From: Hominisplanchenecus murintestinalis
Lineage (GTDB): Bacteria; Bacillota; Clostridia; Lachnospirales; Lachnospiraceae
Length of the DNA stretch: 64,000 nucleotides
Direction: 5' to 3'
Assembly (NCBI GenBank): GCA_004793585.1
Contig: SRZB01000014.1
Span: 1-64,000 of the forward strand
Below are positions 39,001 through 44,700 of the stretch, one piece after another. Both the position numbers and the translations under genes were made by a program. Within the stretch, counting starts at the first letter, position 1. Every line of letters begins with the position of its first letter. The notes under the pieces are model-generated. The model made no database searches. It was not told where the DNA came from and saw only the letters and a program-made list of their open reading frames with translations.

Positions 39001-41182
39001 AACGGTACGCGCCCTTCTCCTCATTCATCGGGACCTGGACCGTCTTGGCGCTTTCCACCACTGCGCCATCTTCATAGCGCAGCCCTGACGCGGCCACTGC
39101 CGGGTTCGTCGGCTTCGCATTGATCGTTGCCTTGCTGGCCGTGCTGTTCAAGTCCCTCTTCTTATACCCCCCCGCCCCGTCATATTCAATCAGGCTGTCA
39201 TAATACGTCCACTGCTGGTAATTTGTCTGTACATTATTCACATAGCTGACAGCCTGCAGGGGATAGCCTGCAACTTCAACTTTCCCTTTAAACTTCAGGC
39301 CGCTGCGGATACGGTGCATAAAGTTCAGCCGTATTCTCCTGGTAAACGATTTGCCTTTATTCCCTGCCAGCCACTGCTCCATCTCTTCCCCCAGAGTAAT
39401 GGTATAGCTGGTTCCTCCATCCGCCTCCGTCTGTGCGCCTCCAAGAGTGCCGCAGGATACCCAGGAAAGGGTTCCATCTCCTGCCTGTACCTCCATCTCC
39501 AGCAGAGGGCCATCTTTTGCCGCACGGAACCAGTCTTCCAGCTCCATACCGTCCTCCAGATAGATTTTAATATACTCCAGCTGGAAATGATTCGGAATGG
39601 TATCCAGCGCATAAGAATCAAAGATCGGCACATTTCCTTTATTTTCAAAACTGTCAAGATAGTAAGACGCCAGCTGCCCGATTCCGCTTTCTATCGTTTT
39701 TACCTGATTTCCCGCATCATTCAGGACATATTTATTCTGCGTCACATTTATTACCGTCTTGTCAAACGCCGTAGTATCCCTGTACTCCTTACTCCAGGAA
39801 TACCCTGTCACACGATCCGCCGTCTTACCGAAGAAAATGGTAGGACGCAGCGTCGTCGCGTTAAACAGGTTACCCCCGAAATTGTTCGGATAGGGTACCG
39901 CTATGTAAAAAACCCTCTGGGCATGTCTCGCAGGATTTGGATCATGCGGGGAATACAGCGGCATATCCGTAAATTTAATATTGAGCGTAGCCTCCATAGG
40001 ATAGTAATAAGGAATCAGCGGCGCATTAATATTTGAAAAGTCATCAAGGTTCCACTCTGACAGCTCCGCTTCCGGAACATCCGTCACGTCCCAGATAAGT
40101 ACGCCTCCCTCCCCCGGCTTCCCGGAGTAGGCATACTGGGTAGCCTCAATACTCAAATCGGTATTTTTTGTCAGCGTCCCGTCATCGTTACATTTCCACG
40201 CCATCATATCTTTCCGCAGGATACCGCTGGAACCGTCATTTCCGTTCATCAGCGAAAGGTTCAGATCAAAGCCGTCCAGGAAACTCTCCGGCTTTGCCGA
40301 AATATTCTCTACCGTCACCCGGTAGGTCATATAGTTATACTGATCCCACATTGGCGGATGCGTGATCGCATTGATTGCAGCGCTCCAGTCCAGGTTACTG
40401 TTAATAAATGCGATAGAGTTATAGTCCCCATTGTCAATATTCGGGTTTCCACCCAGCTTTATTACCTGGAGCCCGTTTATAATATTCCCCGCAGCATCTT
40501 TATAAGTCCTGTAGCTCAGACCCGCATCTACCGACGCGCTCGCGTTCTCCGGCACATCCCCATAAAATTTAGAACTCAGCTGTATAGCAGCGGCATTCGG
40601 CCCCTGCCATGCTGTGCTTATGATTTTTATTTCTACCATCCCGGTAAACGTTACGGAATCTACCAGCGGCGGAACCAGCGCCTCTCCTTTCCAGCTTGTT
40701 TTCCCCTCAGGATAGGGCATAATCTCCCCTGCCGCCGTATAAAGCACCGTGCTCTCCGTACCTTCCACATACCAGTTTCCATTTGGTACATCCACGATCG
40801 TCGTTCGCACGCTCCTGCCCGCAGCCGTATAATCTTCCGGCGCTTCAAAGGTAGTCGTCAGGTTCCCTTCCGCGTCATACACCAGGTACGGCGACGCCAG
40901 CGTTACCGTAATATCCTGCGCCCCCCCTGACGTGTAGCCCGGGTTCAGCGACAGGTTGTAGGTAGCCTGCCCGGCATTCTTTAACATATAGACTCCGGTC
41001 GATACCTGGTTTGCCGCTCCCCCGACCTGCCCAAACGTCATCCTGAATGCGGGAAGCCCCGCTCCCCCTCCTTCATCCGCCCGCGCTATCATCGGCGTAT
41101 AAGGCAGCCCGTTCAGGACACAGGCCACTGCCAGTATCAGACAGACCCACCTCTTCATGGTTTCCCTTATTCCTTCTTTCAT
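18035..41182 (-). CDS. Giant (about 7,715 aa) SdrD-B-type surface adhesin
   Basis: A single uninterrupted frame of 23.1 kb encodes a protein of roughly 850 kDa. Start 41,182 is preferred because GGAAGGGG lies 5 nt upstream; starts at 41,212 and 41,200 fit worse. A signal peptide (KRWVCLILAVACVLNG, cleavage probably after ARA) is followed by about 5,300 residues of beta-rich sequence, Thr/Asn/Gly-rich and nearly Cys-free, with no family I can name. It contains a tandem 208-residue duplication. From about residue 5,365 to 7,540 come about eleven SdrD-B-like domains, each opening with a W-x-D/E-x-x-x-D-G-I pattern such as GWVWNDKDYDGIRQ. Pro/Gly/Asp/Glu-rich repeat linkers interrupt them. The tail is VRTGDD, a hydrophobic segment and KKRKK, a wall-sorting layout without LPxTG. 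A role in adhesion is inferred. Confidence 0.9.
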   Translation of the reverse strand: MKEGIRETMKRWVCLILAVACVLNGLPYTPMIARADEGGGAGLPAFRMTFGQVGGAANQVSTGVYMLKNAGQATYNLSLNPGYTSGGAQDITVTLASPYLVYDAEGNLTTTFEAPEDYTAAGRSVRTTIVDVPNGNWYVEGTESTVLYTAAGEIMPYPEGKTSWKGEALVPPLVDSVTFTGMVEIKIISTAWQGPNAAAIQLSSKFYGDVPENASASVDAGLSYRTYKDAAGNIINGLQVIKLGGNPNIDNGDYNSIAFINSNLDWSAAINAITHPPMWDQYNYMTYRVTVENISAKPESFLDGFDLNLSLMNGNDGSSGILRKDMMAWKCNDDGTLTKNTDLSIEATQYAYSGKPGEGGVLIWDVTDVPEAELSEWNLDDFSNINAPLIPYYYPMEATLNIKFTDMPLYSPHDPNPARHAQRVFYIAVPYPNNFGGNLFNATTLRPTIFFGKTADRVTGYSWSKEYRDTTAFDKTVINVTQNKYVLNDAGNQVKTIESGIGQLASYYLDSFENKGNVPIFDSYALDTIPNHFQLEYIKIYLEDGMELEDWFRAAKDGPLLEMEVQAGDGTLSWVSCGTLGGAQTEADGGTSYTITLGEEMEQWLAGNKGKSFTRRIRLNFMHRIRSGLKFKGKVEVAGYPLQAVSYVNNVQTNYQQWTYYDSLIEYDGAGGYKKRDLNSTASKATINAKPTNPAVAASGLRYEDGAVVESAKTVQVPMNEEKGAYRYLLTNNSPSKMSPAIFYTDGNFLGRDSHNQWGGFRAREVRLSAGLLQQSKIASIVFTDASGGTWSIPGGSLNGYIQDGDVVLGYDVWKNHTPDLQKIQVLFDGFESDVTAAEDCRIEIKGSPNMAEQRTVAGVWRTDYDPELGVSNRQGRDSATLTVKAINPQISGTTYYKAEDGTAKTGNVPYRAEDAWYSFTVENRSPSAAEDTNLEFSINSLSQKTTGIRGFKTKEIVIEKGWDQVVTPMVVWLYDWDQDPHGTGAPKVSLKWEDVEARYMDADGRVKIPLSDFPELTELKQVRLVCTHLFADVYAKGQNPEDPAQDNALRVELHGTPDWHKTLQATGALLPQNYLYSDFGKTQNVNMNVAEFAPKVTASTHLIRNGVQQNGGSDTPHTLASENNREVWYGFRMANSSISPSGPAYSDINLSSVVNRSSTGTSVHGFKSKEIVISAQAVQACKIEDLELYDYADMNGTVLGTPSEVVTASVLKGYQQADGSIRIPLADFPGIAYLRYIRIHYEDFYGSGKAAGSSLQLDLYGDTDWFGNLDASANLVQDDEDYTDNKSASDWARFAVAEFAPVVTASTHFIKDGQQQNGGSSSPHTLTVANNQNVWYGFRMANNSISPSGPSYADINISSAVNRSSAGTAVHGFKSEEIVISAQTAQACEIKDLELYDYADMNGANPGTPSRVFTAKELEGYKQADGSIHIPMEDIAEISYLRYIRIHFTDFYGSGDAAGSSLQLDLYGNTDWFDNLDAVGKLVQDVPDYTANKSASDTARFNIQRPYLALHSHIQYVDVTESSRGAGTTDGNQTLLGVPYDRDFKLWVQMENGSSPAASGYSVFSVLDDVDLTVDLPIRDSAGVRFTDKSGAGAAEAHTGFHTTKTVVRRELLDQYRTIGSIQLADVDSPDSPAVLTPVTGAGGKITGFDAADGTHFNVTDEGLVLEESQLEGLGIQYLARLQVLGGRDMKVTGNADRAALRVEFYGYEDSAIGTTDTMNVHSENYLDGLREDAYRVSANDNTAIYMSKMYFDTVVSAFYNDGDAGKFTAEADALEHIRVNYAGGGSYWNDNSELELGYKALGSFGIDFRQYLNVGTNLPVPAPDHGNYYRQEHYDAGWVRLQSLNTAATVNMSINVPSHIFDTYYLKINPNTRSYLNWIEVTRKDGTKYQVLPDDWVGNAVETGAAGNKYFRINLAKGQAPDYGADKEEFWTDAYAYDLDGPENPITKIVINMDVNQDGFTDASKTAAGVPDYGTWYRENDANTRSAFEVTGRLYKTGKAELTANTTLTIGKSGRVKERTDSGQENGRRVQSSWSYWNNYRSYSWNGYHAGDYESTARDMKSTAVMSVIRDDVWVRKGVHSATETEYDDSNVKFADADQFVISFRRGPRYTGNLTTGLNHDYSQTGNWGGWCYQDGYNWGGRIGFSDRILLTDTLPVIEPNSEFKYYGFLTTGLVIQNEVFAHMTSITLNLGGYREITDAEGNVTGYQADASKTKSITLTKEELGTLNELSFLYESEEQTEDEAAAVNQIWLEKWQFVNSIAIDTKDWGGNADYTKETGRTRSPETGGGVKDIDVVVKGKPYVYVNQPATGLGDSIRHAQNRITPTDYFVYDPNTAHTSPQHNTERYYVSDSSAPNHGWSDTFETAHMRGYLIPYQAGYAVTPRTSKLNDYQADNLTPNVQEYTVKIWNRRDGSTERDASSRLDGAYTTNTMNASFNMQKLYIPKEFIDGGWFRVSRLLLTGASNQQASFTLDELKALLEPDANGKDYVLDVEKYIHDNPGMTTGYSITLPEGTARPYLRAHINSFRLEFKAVAGNREKPETVLQAGEYLSASKTASDYAFRYDGVFVDRTKEVFEGENYRDWDEDSTPTFGKSPNGYGVDVLITNNLATTFTTIDPNHGTFSELSGTVKKADSYLSNLVGNLLVSVTRNSDTNKFAYDLDDCSAAAPRTEIDKDHLMPWDYVEYKVTVQSDASAPIPQEKTDLRFDTATGQRIVKWEVISNTTDIPADQITANLPGTGGAELTKGTDYSRDEAAADDAALTDIKQVVFHLGTEGDAAQIKQGKAVTLRIVTQLTDEFGKNFQGQLMTSWLYTTSRIKHGYTQYRINYGRENISGAGRGTVNYYRNESDNGTTSGNSNTDVSYWRNTVSNVVLDGRSQYASRIDAGALFTRLRSDLAISFAFAPEAQGVYDGQPGKVTVQGIKNYTQHTQEIQETASFLKKVGDRYLQGFELTELCSIDYPAGLAENAISPRPPVKIEYYVLNESSTAKPDGYDPNAYNNMSRTEEDINNGQWVNAADYKDNPEELEAMLSRVIRVRWTYYDVPAGQAMDKVVFNGVGRYQDERLGGKNTAAADTFTSLLTMDEVYTHVHTEEEHLGEVKKTVMNHAVQTAPSIRREIPVVQFQTQVFGTEEEASGEYNPSKAQKTGYRPNETFWYKSTLINLSTAASGEAVQGALLNPVFYDKFPSQYADQTALEAAAGGDMSGLHIVWTDANGQVKNADADWEVTNLGTVTAPDYGGAMVYMDHASTGYGGSGYGGKEYRDLDPRAAGVSKEAEYTVYRICPVSGADGKLRMEVGDQISFYYSATAHQDGLPMVMTDQDRNLGTAADQSPSYFPRVGEYWSQGYTGQAWPLATGNNSGGMINRQLETADKLMDMDHLIHDVGFSGDKNDQIDRYEMFGRSKLYIPGTANNGSAWGNDGRFMDYDIATGSYVQRAVYTPILGSGNIDGLPVQIQYRGADSANRDYYAYVTGPRTASSQNWEQAGEGEERTPIVWSEVRTHLQKAWLNAASQMIPDLANENGYSQFNVHDAAKRYLAGKHYPNDWPRSGSWESYIRSANDYLFNRYITMMEYQQTYTARLTASNYGDWGLDGVEFTYTFPLGTEPLRDADGNLQIAGKYLTAPNTWGADIPADAIHAELVQTPENDKGYRAPNQVQDPQWNGTMDTSYYQGEDTVPYVVKIAVSHPLKRWFGRGSGSGYQMRLDIKCHVQSTSTNGRWYDRLRVKPAITGENYYYYQIYDISQWCGANRYKDAHYQIHGMDYMSSWSSSGYYNYVNPTGSPNTPSVDGYNVQCSEAQETADGSDGVNTNKTYGAYRTGAKADLCAVTGTRAEMRKPVMRLWSTVSDTADTDMTGRSRAGYYVDTEGDTARINVNVENRYWIHEYSDGGYYGLSSSLHSNSYSINGGSMGTLYHPVISVLLPAGIVPMAADGKAYTEDNASNAVRPIAWELNKRANPQVNTISPADEAEKQLYDAAVQYVEIPEYEDGEATGKTEGRYLVRIEANLNSHGDLAQKNLEARILSGDLRIFSFKVFAEELPNLSVKGTDGQTKRDTTKYRQYEDIRTYLGSKMDGFSYLWDNGGRYRVGTYLELSGSSNYQMNDVLRLDRVANYLEGDLNADPTYGRRAFFDSGWAYEETSEFNVEHYAANIRNPLILTEEQKDFNASGANTHPDTGDKTLQVSDKGLYNRTRLYTKMPRVTSDSTVGFTKNEAGMGYSINSSTKLPNTYPDANTPLEYGDVLWYTSRIWNHPASASDYRYGGALHHSKLTFVFDLPREVTFWDEDDTYDKDDIIVEYYDARKGGDPVTVSMEELLAEESGWNLDIRHKTDYHELDNPSGLPEYMNTDKEKHHEAESVVVELNTPADENYHGYDSMYDGAMPGGHLSTGSWVRVRIKTRVDNLGEESSVYTEPDLWSAEDCQTYVTVHEMDGHFNEDSDQLQDQPQDLILWMSQAKDAEAEPGEGAEDSKDAVDHDRDGDYADVYTAARTAAFTLRKPDGVARVDTGIKRTSILDEDEQVVTATDIHTKGATQIQYLIDQAQNKGGAVNRFIVDFALPFHGTNEPTGEIAPVTGAEVTPRIREIRTGVWEVPDTLAEEEKEVLEQQLKVYVFARTSPDPHAEDGYLYPDSREDRAAYDDGSWIQLGKQEGYSLTENGTIRDSRDGIPANIRQVRFVVKAGLNYADNVAPVYHPVPSGFRLAVDADPDTDGSQEMDDVDPMRLNVEEVAEDVKRNCAYVQAATSSGDPTVVIHSNYFVQCLTRYDDLKYLEMGKRARAGIYVDPELPYFGFRMEMSYFGGSGITSYHWRKNEGGLIIDPSTSKMMKYRVTAVNYSVEQLDQKKYTWPVRTETDSEGNIVQKEIKEEDTLTDPNISVVVPYIQNLKDLTYVPYSSLLGDDPDYLSDSYSKTGGSPQNPLKNLDDAVPHWTWTLVQDKIDPDTGELILDEEGQPIPELVDSDDIEVELSEDPYFVDKVVNLATGRQRRIALFKFKGRLWPGQRLMIEFMMPINADRGAAVSQELMESYGYGFKKGNYTPYIPTAEDGFGSCGLVTDSRDVNDNGMTVEMSLRRTISGLSFKEEPTLKQIKKVDSQIHSDYDYNSGPASVPEGTDYTFHVSVMNQSTGDPKEHSEVSLYDVLPHLGDSQTYSGDTANNQIPRDSSWNGWLLPDSIEVRVYDPNKSTEFPEGELLEMTKDAAHPKDYDIWVGPFEQTGNTYKPLDVSALPPYKADESQGMEFGTKDMYFYGVLIGDDARKKSRKMVRLADLIAATKNNPDAYEAAIKAIRSIWMEMEDKSYYIKDYNRIEMSYSMHAPLNVPKYVGDVSGDASTQFIDSKGYCGWNTFVHHAVGAGMTGENSKAGVYLNAPEGRGYIGSYIWHDFNYDTLMNEAEYEEGTNGRLQVSKLTTDLDFDGIPDDPGINHVKVELLSENGYVVNRNGEAITEVKRDGEGVKYALIDEATGEIQTTGENQINRYTDCGPAAAYISESDYFGHKGYYMLSDLKPGRYRLRFTFPESLANYAVTTLDIGDTKTKLDIYRKGDTLPDLGNEGVGDAPGDAMAVTSLVAQTRDVIQVNAADMDDTTVGADGLTPHQRYDLAMTSYNVGIGRPHTIGGWAWFDEHMDPDSGEDTPDIDGFMDDSEDKLGKVRVTLYEYDPDTEELKEANDIDGKPASILTEITDVSDLASAENGKFAFRVRPGWYLVKAENEDDAVILKPTPYKHNDSALAAENDNDLEKVGLSMQTKPFEVQYELGEDGRPLYDALGQGYKHKMQLGLGFVDAGRGFLGDTIWSDGNYNGIQEGLEPGIGGVAVTVERYYWDNEAMQWKQQEERFTSQKTTTDAGNFVFQEKTTYTPDGGPACLAGYRLRIDKDVLEGLPAHYAVTKYQNRPDKELGEELDSDMLTEAKDTPDGKKAYYLTDIDMMPIVLANEAQEGADPKNLMPYGRKLYDVTDGGSRLIHDGGLKEFEKIQVKGIIWNDRDYDGIRKTEVDPDDPDDMAEPGIPGVTVVLERYIRDSGDFRKLDEREAVTDSTGHYTFNNVGTYYEDPDAGSWHVTYYRLKLKELPEGYRVTRYHQGKDTSVDSDLAVTDLYLTKGTAPVEKDYFAAASTSRQPHNEDYCLNEGKVKYDIVQGGGNIGGYDGGLKGPETGSLSGLIWKEKAYDGIHQEDEEGFPRLTLTIDQYYLDADGEWTKEQAGYAQAVTGDDGRYLFEGLPVHIEKEGKWYLAGYKMTLPRQEKITGYETTWYHKGQDNEIDSDAVGTMDLGEDYPLVDRDGTTEREFSVTAKEAAKGTNDDKGAYVFEYAGREYDILTGTNAHGPDVGLKELETTTMYGWVWNDKDYDGIRQSDKTVDVPIEGQTVYLDQYYLSKKGEWELSQAGYATTLTDENGRYEFADIPAMLEVGNIRRLTAYQVRMDAMNQGWTLTKYRQGKESLKWSDLRQEDPDAAAAREGVKAVQDGPGTGEPGETKPEEGKPDEMKVPLTLMEDEEFLPAADEVKRAHSSYCVMAPDGKIYDMLAAPETKASGNAGELPYATGSISGWVWEDKNYDGIQDPDEKPVTEALTVKLERFIYENGNWVKDDGFAGKEARTDAVTGGYRFDKLPTHQDAYDEDGNIILGNFKIYGYQVRIDMDRCAADGLWDTYAVTKYRAGSNRAKDSDWIISDDADSGRLTAADEYIVVAAEAGKNANPVNVAEVEGISYDACQGTDIDGLDAGLKRYEDAALLGIVWKDANHDGILDEGEEKIEGLELVLTQAYYKDGRWTKAEDFRQEKKTGEDGTYKFGNLPASLNIDGTRCLAGYQLHVDGDGATLAKVLKQYAVSKYMVEDGSEKDNKLLWEGLHMSWPEEENSGWLVFAKEAAGGFSGNSYNYRQAGGRNYDLAYSEDIGSMNAGFSPYQTTSITGTAWTEDYDEKGEADGIRQETEKRQAGIKVFLDQYYLDKGKWKKADKWISFMSAQPEQEPEPEPEGRKAKRREAEADGNPGGNTGENPDGNPGGNTGENPDENPGGNTGENPDENPGGDAGEVPDDGLEDRPVSVPDKDGLVTAVTDENGVYRFDGLPTNGILKEAGGTERRVILGYKLRVPELPEGFDVTWHLAGDGVMDSDLDEATTEMTPEILVAPKTADPEETDENKLDGYSIVLAESYDGIDAGFMPYRGSLVEGIVWNDKDWDGLQGTEPGLEGHKVYLDVMIEGTDIEEGDTASGLALFADKEEEDPDKEPPEGTGGEDPDKKPSEGTGGEDPDKKPSEGTEGAGTDENAPDRKAVKRTADTEAGTETENKDPSEGAGDKNPSTGEEDPDKKPDETPEEPEWISPVETDVPGEETDGILQDGVYRAYASCTTDAEGNYRFGDVPVLDRKTRRPYRYRLRMEKPSNAYYVPLNAGDDSVDNDYAHLNLAGYLTDQAQGITRSFRLGGAAEKENAYGYSYHMGYTTVQDMLDFGLHVLDTETVVAGSVFVDENKDGIRNGEEQGRKAVNVILYRYDAAAQMWKETPDADGKSRILTEEDGRYMFRVPVADMEKESKEYLTPYRYRVSIMKPKDDAAFSVKYPGRQATNAAALGAGLYDASEDYQALAEKVNDFNDATTMEGKEESGLPAAGPQLVISSEFELAEVHRDYYLGRDVVSLDQIHVDIGRGAALLEDGGEGITADMEVWPLPKNQPYVPGTEPLETETDDPVETVRTGDDTQIGKYILVLAVSGLMIGLLVFFKKRKKEDEES
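19441..19557 (-). repeat. 39-bp tandem repeat (three copies) in a linker
   Basis: TGCCTTCAG recurs at 19,441, 19,480 and 19,519, an exact 39-bp period. The encoded unit is GTGGEDPDKKPSE (13 residues). The copies are nearly identical in DNA, suggesting recent expansion or copy-number slippage. Confidence 0.8.
20115..20257 (-). repeat. 36-bp tandem repeat (four copies) in a linker
   Basis: Four near-identical 36-bp units encode NPDENPGGNTGE (12 residues), preceded by an EPEPEPE run. This is a flexible spacer between two SdrD-B domains. High DNA identity points to slippage-prone length variation. Confidence 0.8.
36690..37914 (-). repeat. Tandem duplication of a 208-residue module
   Basis: Two consecutive segments about 624 bp apart encode almost the same module: ASTHLIRNGVQQNGG / ASTHFIKDGQQQNGG, then NSSISPSGPAYSDIN / NNSISPSGPSYADIN, KSKEIVISAQ / KSEEIVISAQ and YLRYIRIHYEDFYGSG / YLRYIRIHFTDFYGSG. 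Less similar relatives of the module (NGNLRF-like, then a GFKTKEIVI strand) occur before and after. This shows how the giant gene grew by internal duplication. Confidence 0.85.
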
Positions 41183-41212
41183 TTTTCCCCTTCCTTTCAT
41201 ATAAAAACACAT

Positions 41213-41588
41213 CCTCCAGTCTCTACAAAAAGCAATGTACTCCTAAGGCTACTCGTACTGCCCCTTTCATATTTCTGAACGGATGTGCTGAATTTCGTAT
41301 CATCACATAATATAAAAATTTATCTCTGACAAAACCTGTTTGCTGCAGATACGGATTCCGAATCTAACGAAAAATGACAGTCATGCCATACATCCTTTCA
41401 CTTAGCAGAAATACAAAATGACCAGTTATCCATATTCGATGTGGTCTCTTTGAAAACAAAACCACGCACGAAACTGTGCATTTTTTTACAATCCCGTGCT
41501 CTCCACCTCTTTGTCTTTTATTATTTTTGCTATGTTTGTAATAAAAGTATCAAAATTTTTATACTTTTTTTATAATATATTTTCTTAA
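41213..41588 (-). other. Long untranslated leader of the giant adhesin gene
   Basis: About 400 nt separate the predicted transcription start (near 41,582) from the start codon. The leader begins with an AT hairpin (AAAAGTAT / ATACTTTT, 41,543-41,568). It contains one small frame, 41,398-41,481 (27 codons, starting MHSFVRGF), with a poorly placed ribosome site. I recognise no known riboswitch in it. Confidence 0.4.
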
Positions 41589-41617
41589 ATGATACCGCGT
41601 TCTTTCAAATTTGTCAA
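41589..41617 (-). promoter_or_regulatory. Consensus promoter of the giant adhesin gene
   Basis: On the minus strand TTGACA (41,617-41,612), a 17-bp spacer and TATCAT (41,594-41,589). The -35 is a perfect match. It lies just after the terminator of the preceding surface-protein gene, so the giant gene is an independent unit. Confidence 0.78.
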
Positions 41618-41646
41618 GTTTTTGAAGTAAATATCAATTACTGAGC

Positions 41647-41697
41647 GAACAAAAAACTCCCGGAAACCTATTTGGTTTCTGGGAGTCCTTTTTGTTC
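41647..41697 (-). terminator. Intrinsic terminator of the 2,551-aa surface protein gene
   Basis: The 13-bp stem ACTCCCAGAAACC / GGTTTCCGGGAGT (minus strand, one mismatch) has a short AT loop and is followed by TTTTTTG. Its arms are extended by GAACAAAAA / TTTTTGTTC. Confidence 0.88.
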
Positions 41698-41708
41698 ATC
41701 TGCGGCGT

Positions 41709-44700
41709 TTACTTACTGCCTTTTGTCCGGCGTCTCCTGCTCATTGCAGTCAATACTGCTCCCAGGGAAGCAAATGCAGCTGTCATCCATATCCACGGAT
41801 TTCCAGACATGTCTGCTGTCTTTGGCGAATTCGCCGTAGTTCTCCAGCTCGAAGAATAATACTTCGGTCCAGTTGTTGTACTCGGTCCGGTTGGCTTTGT
41901 TGGCTTTGTTGTCTCTGACGGATCGGTCGGCTTTTTCTTTGGCGTTTTTTTCTTTGGAGTCTTTTTCTTTGGCTTTTCCGTCTCTGTCGGTTCCGTCTGT
42001 CCTATCACATTTTTATCCGGCTTGCCGTCCCCATCCGTATCAATATTCACATCCGGAACATTATCTCCGTCTGTATCAATGTTCAGATCCGGTTTGCCGT
42101 CTCCATCTGTATCAATATTGATATCCGGCTTGCCATCCCCATTTGTGTCGATATTGATATCCGGTTTGCCGTCTCCGTTCTTATCAATATTGACATCTGG
42201 TTTGCCATCCCCATTTGTGTCAATATTGGTATCCGGTTTGCCATCTCCGTTTGTATCAATATCTACATCCGGTTTTCCGTCCCCATCTGTATCAATGTTG
42301 ATATCCGGTTTTCCGTCGCCATCTTTATCAATATTAATATCCGGCTTGCCGTCCCCGTCTGTGTCTACATCTACATCCGGTTTGCCGTCTCCGTCTTTAT
42401 CAATATTGATATCCGGCTTGCCATCTCCGTCCACATCTACATTTACCGGAGGTGTCGTAGAACCTTTCTTTCCTAAAACCACAACGACCTTCTGGTCAGC
42501 TCCTAAATTTTTAAATTCGATGCGTCCTGCTGCTTTCGCCGCTGTATCCAGCTTGCCATTGACAAATACATACTTTACTTCGTCTGTTCCGCTGTTCTTC
42601 ACAGTCCAGCTTACACTCGTATCGTTTCCTTTCCGGACGGAATGGGTCGGGTCTATCGTTCCTTCACCACCGCTCAGAGATGTTGTAATAATATAATATA
42701 TTACTATATTCTTATCCGGTTTCCCGTCTCCATCTTCGTCGATATTTACATCCGGTTTTCCGTCCCCATCCTCATCAATATTGATATCAGGAAGTCCGTC
42801 TCCGTTTGTATCTACATTTACGTCCGGCTTTGGCGGGTTCTCCGGGTCAATGTCTTTATCCGCCTCTCCGTCTCCATCCTTATCTACGATGTTCACATCC
42901 GGTTTTCCGTCTCCATCCTTATCCACGTTGATGTCCGGTTTTCCGTCCCCATCTGTATCTACATTTACGTCAGGCTTCGGAGGATTCTCCGGGTCGATGT
43001 CATCTGGTTCCCCGTCCCCATCTTTATCTACGATATTAATATCCGGTTTCCCATCCCCATCTTTATCTACATTCAAATCCGGGTCTCCGTCCCCATCCGT
43101 ATCTACATTTACATTGGGTTTCGGCGGTTCTGGGTCTTCTGGATCAATTGGATCTGGTTTGCCGTCCCCATCTTTATCTACGATGTTGACATCCGGTTTG
43201 CCATCCCCATCTTTGTCTACATTCAAATCTGGGTCGCCGTCTCCGTCTGTATCTACATTCACTTCCGGTTTTCCATCTCCATCTTTATCAATGTTGATAT
43301 CCGGTTTCCCGTCTCCGTCTGTATCTACATTCGTTGGCGGTGCAGAATCTTTCTTTCCGAGGACTACAACGACCTTTTGATCTGCATTAATGCCTTCTAT
43401 GGTAACGCTTCCCTCTCCCTGAGCTGCTGTATTTGGCTGTCCGTTAACAAATACATACTTCACTTCCTCTGTTTCCGGATCTGCTACGCTCCAGGTTACA
43501 GTAGTATCACTGCCTTCCGTCACAGAATGGTTTCCTGTTATAGTCCCATTACCTCCGCTGATAGCTGTAGTAACATTAAAGCTTGGCTGGCGGAACGTTC
43601 CCTCTGTTCCCTGTGTGTCTCCTGGGAGAGACTTTTTGAGATAAATCTTTACGGTTTTGTTTTCCGTAATATCATTCATCTGAAGGCTTCCGCTTCCTGT
43701 TGCCTGTGTAACGTTATCATTTACCGTAATCTTCTCTACTTCATAGCCTTCAGGAATGCCGCTCCACTTGATTGTAACGGAACCATCCTTCTCTACCATA
43801 CTCTGGCCTTCAACTGTGCCGGAACCACCCACGATTTCAGCTGTTACTTTATACAGTTTTGACGTATCCGGAATTGGTTTCAGTGTACCATCATCATTCT
43901 TCTCCGCAAAGTAGACCTCAATCTTATGATCCTTTTCGATACGAAGAATATCGTCAATTTCTTTCCTTGTGACTTGTTCTTCTCCTTCTTTAGTAATCTT
44001 CTTATCTGTGTCCTGTGCCTTCGGCACGTTCACTTTCGGAGCATTTGTTTTCGGTTCCACTTTTGCAGGAGCTTCTGTAGATTTTCCACTCTCTGTTGTC
44101 TTTTCAGACGCTTCTGTCGTCTTCTCAGATGCTTCTGTAGACTTTCCGCTCTCTGTCGTCTTCTCGGATGCTTCTGTAGACTTTCCGCTCTCTGTCGTCT
44201 TCTCGGATACTTCTGTAGACTTTCCGCTCTCTGTCGTCTTCTCGGATGCTTCCGTAGACTTTCCGCTCTCCGTTTCCTTTTTGGATGTCTCTGTAGATTT
44301 TCCGGTTTCTGTAGTCTTTTCAGATGCTTCCGTAGTCTTCTCTGCTTCCGGCGTTTTTACGCTTTCTGTAGCAGCTGCTGTTTCTGGTGTTTTCTTTGTC
44401 TCTGCTGCCGTCTTAAGCGCCGCTTCTGACATAACAACCTTTTTCGCCTGAGTGCCTGATGTATTCTTTAATACACCAGCTGCTTTTGCCGGAGCCGCCT
44501 TAGTAGTTGTCGAACCGCCGCTTCCTGCCGCCTGGTACTCATAAACTGTCTCACCATCTACGACTATCTTCGCAACTGCCGAACCCTCAGCCGCTTCTGC
44601 AACAAGATCTTTATAATTCTGGTATTTATAAACTGTCCTCGAACCTGGAACTGTACCGTTTCCATATTTGATAACCTCTACACGGAACAGCACCGGTTTC

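Noticed and set aside
41213-41588. Riboswitch (for example c-di-GMP) in the adhesin leader
   Set aside because: I could not find the conserved core of any riboswitch class I know; only simple hairpins are visible.
42016-42445. Regular 36-bp repeats that look like a CRISPR array
   Set aside because: There are no unique spacers; the units are contiguous, in frame and encode an aspartate-rich protein repeat. No cas genes are present.
42022-43862. Low-complexity + strand frames (SPSVSI-type repeats) opposite the DGDGKPD blocks
   Set aside because: They are complements of the 36-bp coding repeats; the minus-strand frame has the signal peptide, anchor and ribosome site.
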